Below, one piece after another: positions 1 to 8,239 of a stretch of 64,000 nucleotides of DNA (the first letter of the stretch is position 1; the number at the start of each line of letters is the position of its first letter). A program made the translations under genes and the position numbers. This stretch comes from Taiwanofungus camphoratus (Eukaryota; Basidiomycota; Agaricomycetes; Polyporales; Taiwanofungaceae). The stretch spans positions 1-64,000 of the forward strand of contig CP021228.1 of the NCBI GenBank assembly GCA_003999685.1, read 5' to 3'. Under the pieces are notes generated by a model that saw nothing but the letters and a program-made list of their open reading frames with translations, did not search any database and had not been told where the DNA came from.

Positions 1-100
1 ACCTAACCTAACCTAACCTAACCTAACCTAACCTAACCTAACCTAACCTAACCTAACCTAACCTAACCTAACCTAACCTAACCTCCTAACCTAACCTAAC
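1..100. repeat. Terminal telomere array, 5-bp unit CCTAA/TTAGG
   Basis: The window opens with uninterrupted CCTAA repeats on the + strand (TTAGG on the - strand), with one CTCC interruption near position 84. The C-rich strand at the left edge is the orientation of a left chromosome end. The unit is 5 bp, not the 6-bp TTAGGG usual in fungi; a few 6-bp CCCTAA units occur only in interstitial tracts further in. Fungal origin is inferred from the genes to the right. Confidence 0.93.
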
Positions 101-793
101 CCCTCTGCTGTGTTAGTCCATGATCTGGTGATCTGTGGGTTGTAACATGCTAGAGCACGGTGCGGCAACTTGCTGGACGCGGTCCTATTGAGTATCCTTC
201 CCCCGCCCCGCATGGCTCGGACAGGGTGCTCACGGGGATTCCCAGGTTTGTGCCATGACATGATGCTTCCTCAGTGGTCCACGCTGCCCTTAGTAGACGC
301 CCGGAAAGCGGCCCGGTCACATGATCGGTGCGGCACCGGCTAAGCTGTTCCTATCTATGTCCGGCCCGGACTAACCTCCGGCCCGGGCTTCCTATCTGTT
401 ATCTCGGATCTTGAGCCTAGGCTTGCGGTCCGGATTCTAATCTTAATCAGATGACTCTGACATCTGATCAGTAATGGTGTCTAGGCGAACCTAGACAATG
501 TCTTTTGTTTGGCGCTGACTGATTAGGATAGGAGGGAGAGACGTGATTCGCTCCCACCTGCAACCCTCTGCCCTGGTTCGGTCAAACTGACTTAGTCACT
601 GGCCCCCGGGCCATGACTCAACCATAAGCGTGACTTTGGTTGAACTTGGTTATAAGCGACGCTAGTGCTCTGATGAGACTTAGTCGAAATTAGCCGTCCG
701 ATAGCGATATCGGGCTAATTAGTACTAGCTTCTCCTAAGCCTCTTTCTTTCTTAGCGCACCAACAGCACCTGCGGCGCTGTTGTCTCCTCCTC
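101..793 (+). repeat. Subtelomeric unit A1 (5'-truncated)
   Basis: The unit begins directly after the terminal telomere array, inside the sequence that lies about 165 bp into the full-length A units, so it lacks their 5' part. It keeps the conserved 3' half: the GTCTAGG/CCTAGAC hairpin, the hammerhead ribozyme at 661-729, a pyrimidine spacer, a GC hairpin (CAACAGC/GCTGTTG) and a telomeric tail at 791-814. There is no credible coding potential. Confidence 0.85.
661..729 (+). ncRNA. Hammerhead ribozyme, unit A1
   Basis: Type I hammerhead. Stem I pairs GCTAGTGCT (661-669) with AGTACTAGC (721-729), 9 bp with one G-U. The core CTGATGA is at 670-676. Stem II is GAC-TTA-GTC, followed by GAAA at 686-689. 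Stem III (689-719) has a 3-nt bulge and a GCGA tetraloop. The predicted cleavage site follows U720. All catalytic-core bases of the family are present; self-cleavage itself is inferred. Confidence 0.9.
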
Positions 794-814
794 CTAACCT
801 AACCTAACCTAACC

Positions 815-1663
815 GCCGGACTTTCCCAGTCCTGCGCTTAGGGTTGCTTAAAAATAGATAGGCGCCTTACGTGTCATATGATATGTTCGGCACTTAGTAC
901 GGACCGGCCCTTCACTGCGGCCCGGTGCGCGCCGTCCCCGCATGCTAGCGGAGCGCGCGTTAACTACTATGGTCCCTAGCGCCCCTCTGCTGTGTTAGTC
1001 CATGATCTGGTGATCTGTGGGTTGTAACATGCTAGAGCACGGTGCGGCAACTTGCTGGACGCGGTCCTATTGAGTATCCCTCCCCCGCCCCGCATGGCTC
1101 GGATGGGGTGCTCACGGGGATTCCCAGGTTTGTGCCATGACATGATGCTTCCTCAGTGGTCCACGCTACCCTTAGTAGACGCCCGGAAAGCGGCCCGGTC
1201 ACATGATCGGCGCGGCACCGGCTATGTTGTTCCTATCTATGCCCGGCCCGGATTAACCTCCGGCCCGGACTTCCTATCTCTTATCTCGGATCTTGAGCCT
1301 AGGCTTGAGGTCCGAATTCTAATCTTAATCAGATGACTCTGACATCTGATCAGTAATGGTGTCTAGGCGAATCTAGACAATGATGATTGCTCATCGCTGA
1401 TTGATTAGGATAGGAGGGAGAGACGTGATTCGCTCCCATTTGCAACCCTATGCCCTGGTACGGTCAAACTGACTTAGTCACCGGCCCCCGGGTCATGACT
1501 CAACCATAAGCGTGACTTATGTTGAACTTGGTTATAAGCGACGCTAGTGCTCTGATGAGACTTAGTCGAAATTAGCCGTCCGGTAGCGATACCGGGCTAA
1601 TTAGTACTAGCTTCCATTAAGTCTTCTCAACGCTCGCAACTCCTTCGTCGTTGCTCGCTCCAC
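815..1663 (+). repeat. Subtelomeric unit A2 (full length)
   Basis: Full-length A unit starting with the 5' hairpin GGACT-loop-AGTCC right after a CCTAACC tract. The body matches the other A units closely. Its 3' terminal segment differs: after the ribozyme it has a GCAAC/GTTGC hairpin and CGCTCCACCTCC, like the B units, not the CAACAGC hairpin. It is therefore a mosaic of A body and B-like tail. The telomeric tail is 1664-1682 and includes one CCCTAA unit. Confidence 0.85.
1543..1611 (+). ncRNA. Hammerhead ribozyme, unit A2 (with covariation)
   Basis: Same architecture as in A1, with CTGATGA at 1552-1558 and predicted cleavage after U1602. Stem III reads CGGTA-GCGA-TACCG where other A copies read CGATA-GCGA-TATCG. 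This is a paired A-U to G-C change that preserves the helix, and it is direct evidence for selection on the RNA fold. Confidence 0.92.
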
Positions 1664-1679
1664 CTCCTAACCTAACCCT

Positions 1680-2310
1680 AACTTGCTGGACGCGGTCCAC
1701 ATAGTATGTCTTACTGGTCTTTGGCCGCAGCCATATCAGGGACGTGCTTATTGGGATTCCCAGGTTTGTGCCATGACATGATGCTTCCTCAGTGGTCCAC
1801 ACTGCCCTTAGTAGACGCCCGGAATGCGGCCCGGTCACATGATCGGCGCGGCACCGGCTATGTTGTTCCTATCTATGTCCGGCCCGGATTAACCTCCGGC
1901 CCGGACTTCCTATCTTTTATCTCGGATCTTGAGCCTAGGCTTGCGGTCCGGATTCTAATCTTAATCAGATGACTCTGACATCTGATCAGTAATGGTGTCT
2001 AGGCGAATCTAGACAATGTCTTTTGACTTGGCGCTGACTGATTAGGATAGGAGGGAGAGACGTGATTCGCTCCCACTTGCAACCCTTTGCCCTGGTACGG
2101 TCAAACTGACTTAGTCACCGGCCCCCGGGCCATGACTCAACCATAAGCGTGACTTTGGTTGAACTTGGTTATAAGCGACGCTAGTGCTCTGATGAGACTT
2201 AGTCGAAATTAGCCGTCCGATAGCGATATCGGGCTAATTAGTACTAGCTTCTCCTAAGCCTCTTTCTTTCTTAGCGCACCAACAGCACCTGCGGCGCTGT
2301 TGTCTCCTCC
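1680..2310 (+). repeat. Subtelomeric unit A3 (5'-truncated)
   Basis: The unit starts abruptly at AACTTGCTGG after the tract 1664-1682, with an AAC microhomology at the junction. A short divergent stretch follows, then typical A sequence to the ribozyme and the CAACAGC/GCTGTTG hairpin. The telomeric tail is 2311-2333. A truncated 5' end beside an intact 3' end fits incomplete reverse transcription. Confidence 0.83.
2180..2248 (+). ncRNA. Hammerhead ribozyme, unit A3
   Basis: Identical core and stems to the A1 copy: 9-bp stem I, GAC/GTC stem II, GCGA-capped stem III. Predicted cleavage follows U2239. Confidence 0.9.
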
Positions 2311-2333
2311 TCCTAACCTAACCTAACCTAACC

Positions 2334-3193
2334 GCCGGACTTTCCCAGTCCTGCGCTTAGGGTTGCTTAAAAATAGATAGGCGCCTTACGTGTCATATGA
2401 TATGTTCGGCACTTAGTACGGACCGGCCCTTCACTGCGGCCCGGTGCGCGCCGTCCCCGCATGCTAGCGGAGCGCGCGTTAACTACTATGGTCCCTAGCG
2501 CCCCTCTGCTGTGTTAGTCCATGATCTGGTGATCTGTGGGTTGTAACATGCTAGAGCACGGTGCGGCAACTTGCTGGACGCGGTCCTATTGAGTATCCCT
2601 CCCCCGCCCCGCATGGCTCGGATGGGGTGCTCACGGGGATTCCCAGGTTTGTGCCATGACATGATGCTTCCTCAGTGGTCCACACTGCCCTTAGTAGACG
2701 CCCGGAATGCGGCCCGGTCACATGATCGGCGCGGCACCGGCTATGTTGTTCCTATCTATGTCCGGCCCGGATTAACCTCCGGCCCGGACTTCCTATCTTT
2801 TATCTCGGATCTTGAGCCTAGGCTTGCGGTCCGGATTCTAATCTTAATCAGATGACTCTGACATCTGATCAGTAATGGTGTCTAGGCGAATCTAGACAAT
2901 GTCTTTTGACTTGGCGCTGACTGATTAGGATAGGAGGGAGAGACGTGATTCGCTCCCACTTGCAACCCTTTGCCCTGGTACGGTCAAACTGACTTAGTCA
3001 CCGGCCCCCGGGCCATGACTCAACCATAAGCGTGACTTTGGTTGAACTTGGTTATAAGCGACGCTAGTGCTCTGATGAGACTTAGTCGAAATTAGCCGTC
3101 CGATAGCGATATCGGGCTAATTAGTACTAGCTTCTCCTAAGCCTCTTTCTTTCTTAGCGCACCAACAGCACCTGCGGCGCTGTTGTCTCCTCC
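2334..3193 (+). repeat. Subtelomeric unit A4 (full length)
   Basis: Full-length A unit of about 860 bp from the 5' hairpin (GGACT/AGTCC) to the CTCC end box, nearly identical to A3 where they overlap. Internal inverted repeats include ATCAGATG/CATCTGAT and GTCTAGG-CGAA-TCTAGAC. Confidence 0.86.
3063..3131 (+). ncRNA. Hammerhead ribozyme, unit A4
   Basis: Complete core (CTGATGA, GAAA) with the same three stems as A1. Predicted cleavage follows U3122. Confidence 0.9.
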
Positions 3194-3231
3194 TCCTAAC
3201 CTAACCTAACCCTAACCCTAACCTAACCTAC
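3194..3231. repeat. Interstitial telomeric tract with mixed 5- and 6-bp units
   Basis: Starts at the CTCC box that ends unit A4 and contains both CCTAA and CCCTAA units. It separates A4 from the short fragment C. Confidence 0.85.
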
Positions 3232-3286
3232 TAAGCCTCCCTTTCCTGCCCTGCACTCGCAGCCCTTGTAGTGTTGATACATAGAC
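3231..3286 (+). repeat. Short 3'-end fragment of a third unit family (C)
   Basis: About 55 bp of non-telomeric sequence between two telomeric tracts. It starts CTAAGCCTCCCTTTC, resembling the post-ribozyme spacer of A units, then diverges, and ends ACCTCCTAACC like the other unit ends. It is probably a severely 5'-truncated copy of another family; no ribozyme is retained. Confidence 0.55.
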
Positions 3287-3331
3287 CTCCTAACCTAACC
3301 TAACCTAACCTAACCTAACCTAACCTAACCT
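3287..3331. repeat. Interstitial telomeric tract, pure CCTAA
   Basis: About 45 bp of uninterrupted CCTAA repeats, the longest interstitial tract. It joins unit B1 through a CCT microhomology (CCTGGTTGGTC in the longer B copy). Confidence 0.87.
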
Positions 3332-3548
3332 GGTTGGTCAAATTGAATCAGTCATCGGCCTCCGGCCGATGACTCAGGGTCGATCAGCTGACGACCCTGA
3401 ACCATCGGTTAAAAGTACGACGAGAGTACTGATGAGCTCTTAGCGAAACAAGTGGGTATCTAGCGATAGATACCATTGTTTACTCTTGTCTTCTCTATCT
3501 TTCTCATCTCTTACTACGCTCGCCCGCCTATCGGCGGTCTCGCTCCAC
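3329..3548 (+). repeat. Subtelomeric unit B1 (5'-truncated)
   Basis: Only the last 220 bp of the B family. It holds a perfect 10-bp hairpin (GTCATCGGCC-TCC-GGCCGATGAC), a GGGTC/GACCC hairpin, a hammerhead ribozyme, a CCGCC-TATC-GGCGG hairpin and the CTCCACCTCC end box, followed by the tract 3549-3562. Confidence 0.83.
3419..3490 (+). ncRNA. Hammerhead ribozyme, unit B1 (second sequence family)
   Basis: Core CTGATGA at 3429-3435. Stem I pairs GACGAGAGTA (3419-3428) with TACTCTTGTC (3481-3490), 10 bp with one G-U. Stem II is GCT-CTT-AGC. GAAA precedes stem III (ACAA..TTGT plus GGTATCTA-GCGA-TAGATACC). Predicted cleavage follows U3480. Stem sequences differ almost completely from family A while the core and topology are kept. 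Confidence 0.92.
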
Positions 3549-3562
3549 CTCCTAACCTAACC

Positions 3563-4424
3563 GCCGGACTTACCCAGTCCTGCGCTTAGGGTTGCCTAAA
3601 AATAGATAGGCGCCTTACGTGTCATATGATATGTTCGGCACTTAGTACGGACCGGCCCTTCACTGCGGCCCGGTACGCGCCGTTCCCGCATGCTAGCGGA
3701 GCGCGCGATAACTACTATGGTCCCCAGCGCCCCTCTGCTGTGTTAGTCCATGATCTGGTGATCTGTGGGTTGTAACATGCTAGAGCACGGTGCGGCAACT
3801 TGCTGGACGCGGTCCTATTGAATATCCTTCCCCCGCCCCGCATGGCTCGGACAGGGTGTTCACGGGGATTCCCAGGTTTGTGCCATGACATGATGCTTCC
3901 TCAGTGGTCCACGCTGCCCTTAGTAGACGCCCGGAAAAGCGGCCCGGTCACATGATCGGTGCGGCACCGGCTATGTTGTTCCTATCTATGTCCGGCCCGG
4001 ACTAACCTCCGGCCCGAACTTCCTATCTGTTATCTCGGATCTTGAGCCTAGGCTTGAGGTCTGGATTCTAATCTTAATCAGATGACTCTGACATCTGATC
4101 AGTAATGGTGTCTAGGCGAACCTAGACAATGTCTTTTGCTTGGCGCTGACTGATTAGGATAGGAGGGAGAGACGTGATTCGCTCCCACTTGCAACCCTTT
4201 GCCCTGGTATGGTCAAACTGATTTAGTCATCGGCCCCCGGGTCCTGACTCAACCATAAGCGTGACTTTGGTTGAACTTGGTTATAAGCGACGCTAGTGCT
4301 CTGATGAGACTTAGTCGAAATTAGCCGTCCGATAGCAATATCGGGCTAATTAGTACTAGCTTCTCCTAAGCCTCTTCCTTTCTTAGCGCACCAACAGCAC
4401 CTGCGGCGCTGTTGTCTCCTCCTC
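3563..4424 (+). repeat. Subtelomeric unit A5 (full length)
   Basis: Full-length A unit. The 5' hairpin keeps its GGACT/AGTCC stem but its loop differs from A2 and A4. The tail tract is 4425-4442. Confidence 0.85.
4292..4360 (+). ncRNA. Hammerhead ribozyme, unit A5
   Basis: As in A1, but the stem III loop is GCAA instead of GCGA. Both are GNRA tetraloops, so the loop class is conserved. Predicted cleavage follows U4351. Confidence 0.91.
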
Positions 4425-4442
4425 CTCCTAACCTAACCTAAC

Positions 4443-5289
4443 TGAAGGCGCTACCGCGCCTTCTCCATCTGGTAGTTTCGGGAAATAAGACGCTCGTCAC
4501 GTGACTCGCCCGAGAGGGCCGGCCATATGATCAGCATCCAGGCACGGACCGGTTGAGCCGCAAGGCTGGACTGGCCTGGGCACTACCTAGTTATGGTCAC
4601 CAGCGCCCCTCTGCTGTGTTAGTCCATGATCCGGTGATCTGTGAGGTGTAACATGCTATGGCACGGTGCGGCAACTTGCCGGACGCGGTCCTAGTGAATA
4701 TCCCGCCCCCGCCCCGCATGGCTCGGTGAGGGTGTTCCTAGGGATCCTCAGGTTTGTGCCGTGACATGATGCTTCCTCAGTGGTCCACGCTGTCCTTATC
4801 TAGGCGCCCGGAAGTCGGACCGGTCACGTGACTCGGTTGGCACCGGCCCGGATTGTTCTATTCCCACCCTGTCATCCTAACCGATGATAAGGGATCTCTT
4901 ATCTATGAGTCATATCAAATGACTCCTTATCTTTACATCTGATTGTTATCTCTGATCAGGTGGCGGTATTGGTAAAGGCTAGGGCGTTCTAGCCTGCCCT
5001 TTGTCGGCCCGCTGATAAGAGATAAGAGAAATACCATTCATGTGATTGGATGGTCGCCCTACCTCATGGCCTGGTTGGTCAAATTGAATCAGTCATCGGC
5101 CTCCGGCCGATGACTCAGGGTCAATCAGCTGATGACCCTGAACCATCGGTTAAAAGTACGACGAGAGTACTGATGAGCTCTTAGCGAAACAAGTTGGTAT
5201 CTGGCGACAGATACTATTGTTTACTCTTGTCTTCTCTATTTCTCTCATCTCTTACTACGCTCGCCCGCCTATCGGCGGTCTCGCTCCAC
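4443..5289 (+). repeat. Subtelomeric unit B2 (full length)
   Basis: The only full-length B unit, about 847 bp. It opens with a perfect 8-bp hairpin (GAAGGCGC-TACC-GCGCCTTC) immediately after the telomeric tract. It shares a central block with family A (around CCCTCTGCTGTGTTAGTCC) but has different hairpins elsewhere: GAGTCAT/ATGACTC, AGGCTAG/CTAGCCT and the GGCC hairpin. Similar layout with different sequence points to a structured RNA. Confidence 0.85.
5160..5231 (+). ncRNA. Hammerhead ribozyme, unit B2 (with covariation)
   Basis: Same fold as B1, with CTGATGA at 5170-5176 and predicted cleavage after U5221. The tip of stem III is CTG-GCGA-CAG where B1 has CTA-GCGA-TAG, a compensatory A-U to G-C replacement. 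Confidence 0.92.
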
Positions 5290-5330
5290 CTCCTAACCTA
5301 ACGCTAATCCTAACCTAACCTAACCTAACC
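5290..5330. repeat. Interstitial telomeric tract with degenerate units
   Basis: CCTAA repeats with variant units (CGCTAA, TCCTAA) between units B2 and A6. The degeneracy suggests it is older than the pure tract at 3287-3331. Confidence 0.83.
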
Positions 5331-6189
5331 GCCGGACTATTCCAGTCCTGCGCTTAGGGTTGCCTAAAAATAGATAGGCGCCTTACGTGTCACATGATAT
5401 GTTCGGCACTTAGTACGGACCGGCCCTTCATTGCGGCCCGGTGCGCGCCGTTCCCGCATGCTAGCGGAGCGCGCGATAACTACTATGGTCCCCAGCGCCC
5501 CTCTGCTGTGTTAGTCCATGATCTGGTGATCTGTGGGTTGTAACATGCTAGAGCACGGTGCGGCAACTTGCTGGACGCGGTCCTATTGAATATCCTTCCC
5601 CCGCCCCGCATGGCTCGGACAGGGTGTTCACGGGGATTCCCAGGTTTGTGCCATGACATGATGCTTCCTCAGTGGTCCACGCTGCCCTTAGTAGACGCCC
5701 GGAAAAGCGGCCCGGTCACATGATCGGTGCGGCACCGGCTATGTTGTTCCTATCTATGTCCGGCCCGGACTAACCTTCGGCCCGGACTTCCTATCTCTTA
5801 TCTCGGACCTTGAGCCTAGGCTTGCGGTCCGGATTCTAATCTCAATCAGATGACTCTGACATCTGATCAGTAATGGTGTCTAGGCGAACCTAGACAATGT
5901 CTTTTGCTTGGCGCTGACTGATTAGGATAGGAGGGAGAGACGTGATTCGCTCCCACCTGCAACCCTTTGCCCTGGTTCGGTCAAACTGACTTAGTCACCG
6001 GCCCCCGGGCCATGACTCAACCATAAGCGTGACTTTGGTTGAACTTGGTTATAAGCGACGCTAGTGCTCTGATGAGACTTAGTCGAAATTAGCCGTCCGA
6101 TAGCGATATCGGGCTAATTAGTACTAGCTTCTCCTAAGCCTCTTCCTTTCTTAGCGCACCAACAGCACCTGCGGCGCTGTTGTCTCCTC
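5331..6189 (+). repeat. Subtelomeric unit A6 (full length, innermost)
   Basis: Full-length A unit closest to the centromere. Its 5' hairpin is GGACT-ATTCC-AGTCC, so the loop is changed and the stem conserved. Close to A5 in sequence, which suggests they derive from similar source RNAs. Confidence 0.85.
6060..6128 (+). ncRNA. Hammerhead ribozyme, unit A6
   Basis: Complete core and stems as in A1. Predicted cleavage follows U6119. Confidence 0.9.
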
Positions 6190-6208
6190 CTCCTAACCTA
6201 ACCTAACC
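6190..6208. repeat. Innermost telomeric tract abutting a gypsy relic
   Basis: CTCCTAACCTAACCTAACC runs directly into gypsy polyprotein-coding sequence on the - strand. This junction looks like a healed chromosome end. Confidence 0.8.
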
Positions 6209-8228
6209 CTTCTCGGAAATAGGTGAGGTTCTTGTGGTCGGTGATCACCGTGACCGGATGTCCACTTCCTTCAAGGTGGTGGCGCCATTCCTCGAGTGCT
6301 CGGACAATGGCCAGCAGCTCTCTGTCATATACTTGATAATTCCGCTCCGCTTCTTTCAGGCTCTTCGAGAGGAAAGCTATAGGGTGTAGCCGCCCTTCTT
6401 CATCAAGTTGTTGAAGCACTGCACCAGTGGCTACCAGAGAGGCGTCGGCCTCAATGGTGAATGGTTTGGACAGGTCGGGCATGCGAAGGATAGGCATGCT
6501 CTGGAAACACCGTTTGAGCTCGTCAAAGGCCTCCTGGCAGGCTTTGGTCCAGTTCCACTCCGCGCGTTTCTTCTTGATGACATTCAAGGGGTGAGCGATG
6601 TGGGAGAAGTTGTGGATGAAGCGTCGGTAGTAGTTGGCGAGACCCATGAATCGTTCCACATCCTTGACCCTAGTAGGAATGGGCCAATCTGCGATTCCTG
6701 CCAGTTTGTCCTTGTCCATGTGCACCTGTCCAGGTGAGATGGTCATTCCCAAGAAGTCAACTTCGACGACATCGAACGCGCATTTCTCTGGCTTGACAAA
6801 TAGATCCCATTCCTGCAGCCGTTGTAGGACGCGTCTGGTTCGTTCTCGGTGGGCTTCCATATTGTCGGAGAAAATGAGGATGTCGTCCATATAGATCGCG
6901 ATCCACCCCTCGGCCAGCATGTCCTGGAACGCGTCATTCATCATTCGCTGAAACGTGGCCGGCGAGTTGCACATCCCAAAGAACATGACGGTGGGTTCGA
7001 CGATCTTGTCCTGATTCCTATGTTTGACCATGAATGCTCCTTTCCATTGATCGCCCTCTCTTATCCGGACGTTGTTGTACCCATTTCGGAGATCTAATTT
7101 AGTGAACACAGTGGCCCTTTGGAGCCTGTCGATTAGCTCTCCTATGAGGGGCAAGGGGTAGGCATCTTTGATCGTGCCCTTGTTCAGGTATCGGTAGTCC
7201 TGGCACGGGCGCAAGGTACCATCCTTTTTTTTGACAAAAAAGGCTGGTGACGCCATTGGTGAGTTTGATTCTCGGAGATAGCCCTTGGCCAGGTTTTCTT
7301 CCAAAAATTTGTCCATTGCTGCCTGTTCATTTGGAGACAAAGGAATTACGGCGCATTTTCTGGGGACAAAGTCTGGCCTTAATTCGATGGCATGGTCCCA
7401 GGGCTTGGATTCTGGGAACCGGTTGGCAGCCTCCTTTTCGAACAACCGTTTATAGTCCCACAGGTATTCTGGGACAAGGTCTTCTACGGATGGGGGTGGG
7501 TCCTTGGGGATCACCAATTCCGTGAGCTCTGGGACATCCCATACCATATGTGGGGAGTCAGGGAGGCGTGTTAGTCGATTGAGCCCTAGTTGTGTGGGCT
7601 TTAGGGCCTGCAGTAGCCCGTCTTCACGTACGAGCGGCTGCCCTTTCTGTTGGAAGATCCCCAGAACCCCTTCTCCTTGTGTGTAAGCACACATTATGTC
7701 TGAAAGCTCCTCATCGTCTTCATGAATGGAAGCTCGACACAGGGGAATTCCGTCTGTCGTGGGTTGGCTCATGATCCAGGCATAGTATCCTTGCCATTCT
7801 GTGAGTCGAGCTTGGTCAATCTCGAGCGTTCCTTCTACCCAGTCGATGCGTGGGTTGACTTGTGCGAGCCAGGGGTTGCCGAGTACTACATCGAGCGTTC
7901 CAATGTTTGAGACATAAAAGTTGGTTGGGATGTCATTTCCTTCTAATCGTATGCTCCCTTCGACTCTGTGGGTAATCGGTCCCCCTTTGTTTGTAGAGCC
8001 GTCAATGGTGGTTGAGGTTACTGTCCTGGGAAGCGGTCGAGTGGGGAGTCCCCACTTCCTTACAAAGTCGGGGTGAATTAGGTTGGCGTCAGCCCCACTA
8101 TCCAATAGGGGGCATGCAGCGACGGCTTTCTCTCCTACGACGATGTAACCCGGTAGATAAAGTGTATTGCGCTTGCGCGTTCCGGTAATTACATTTCGTA
8201 CAGAGAGTTTAGGCGACTCGTGCGTCAC
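6208..8228 (-). pseudogene. pol remnant of gypsy relic 1 (protease, RT, part of RNase H)
   Basis: The reading frame shows in order a retropepsin-type motif (LDSGADANLIHP, about residues 42-53), a Ty3/gypsy reverse transcriptase with the YMDDILIFS active-site motif, and the start of an RNase H domain (TIEADAS, later TDHKNL). It matches the usual protease-RT-RNase H order of Ty3/gypsy pol. It is treated as a fossil because the element is incomplete. Confidence 0.88.
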
Positions 8229-8239
8229 GTCGGGTCGCC

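Noticed and set aside
1052-2855. Repeated 88-94 aa open frames in the subtelomeric units
   Set aside because: They recur only because the DNA repeats, overlap conserved RNA hairpins, are disrupted in unit A1, and resemble no protein family.
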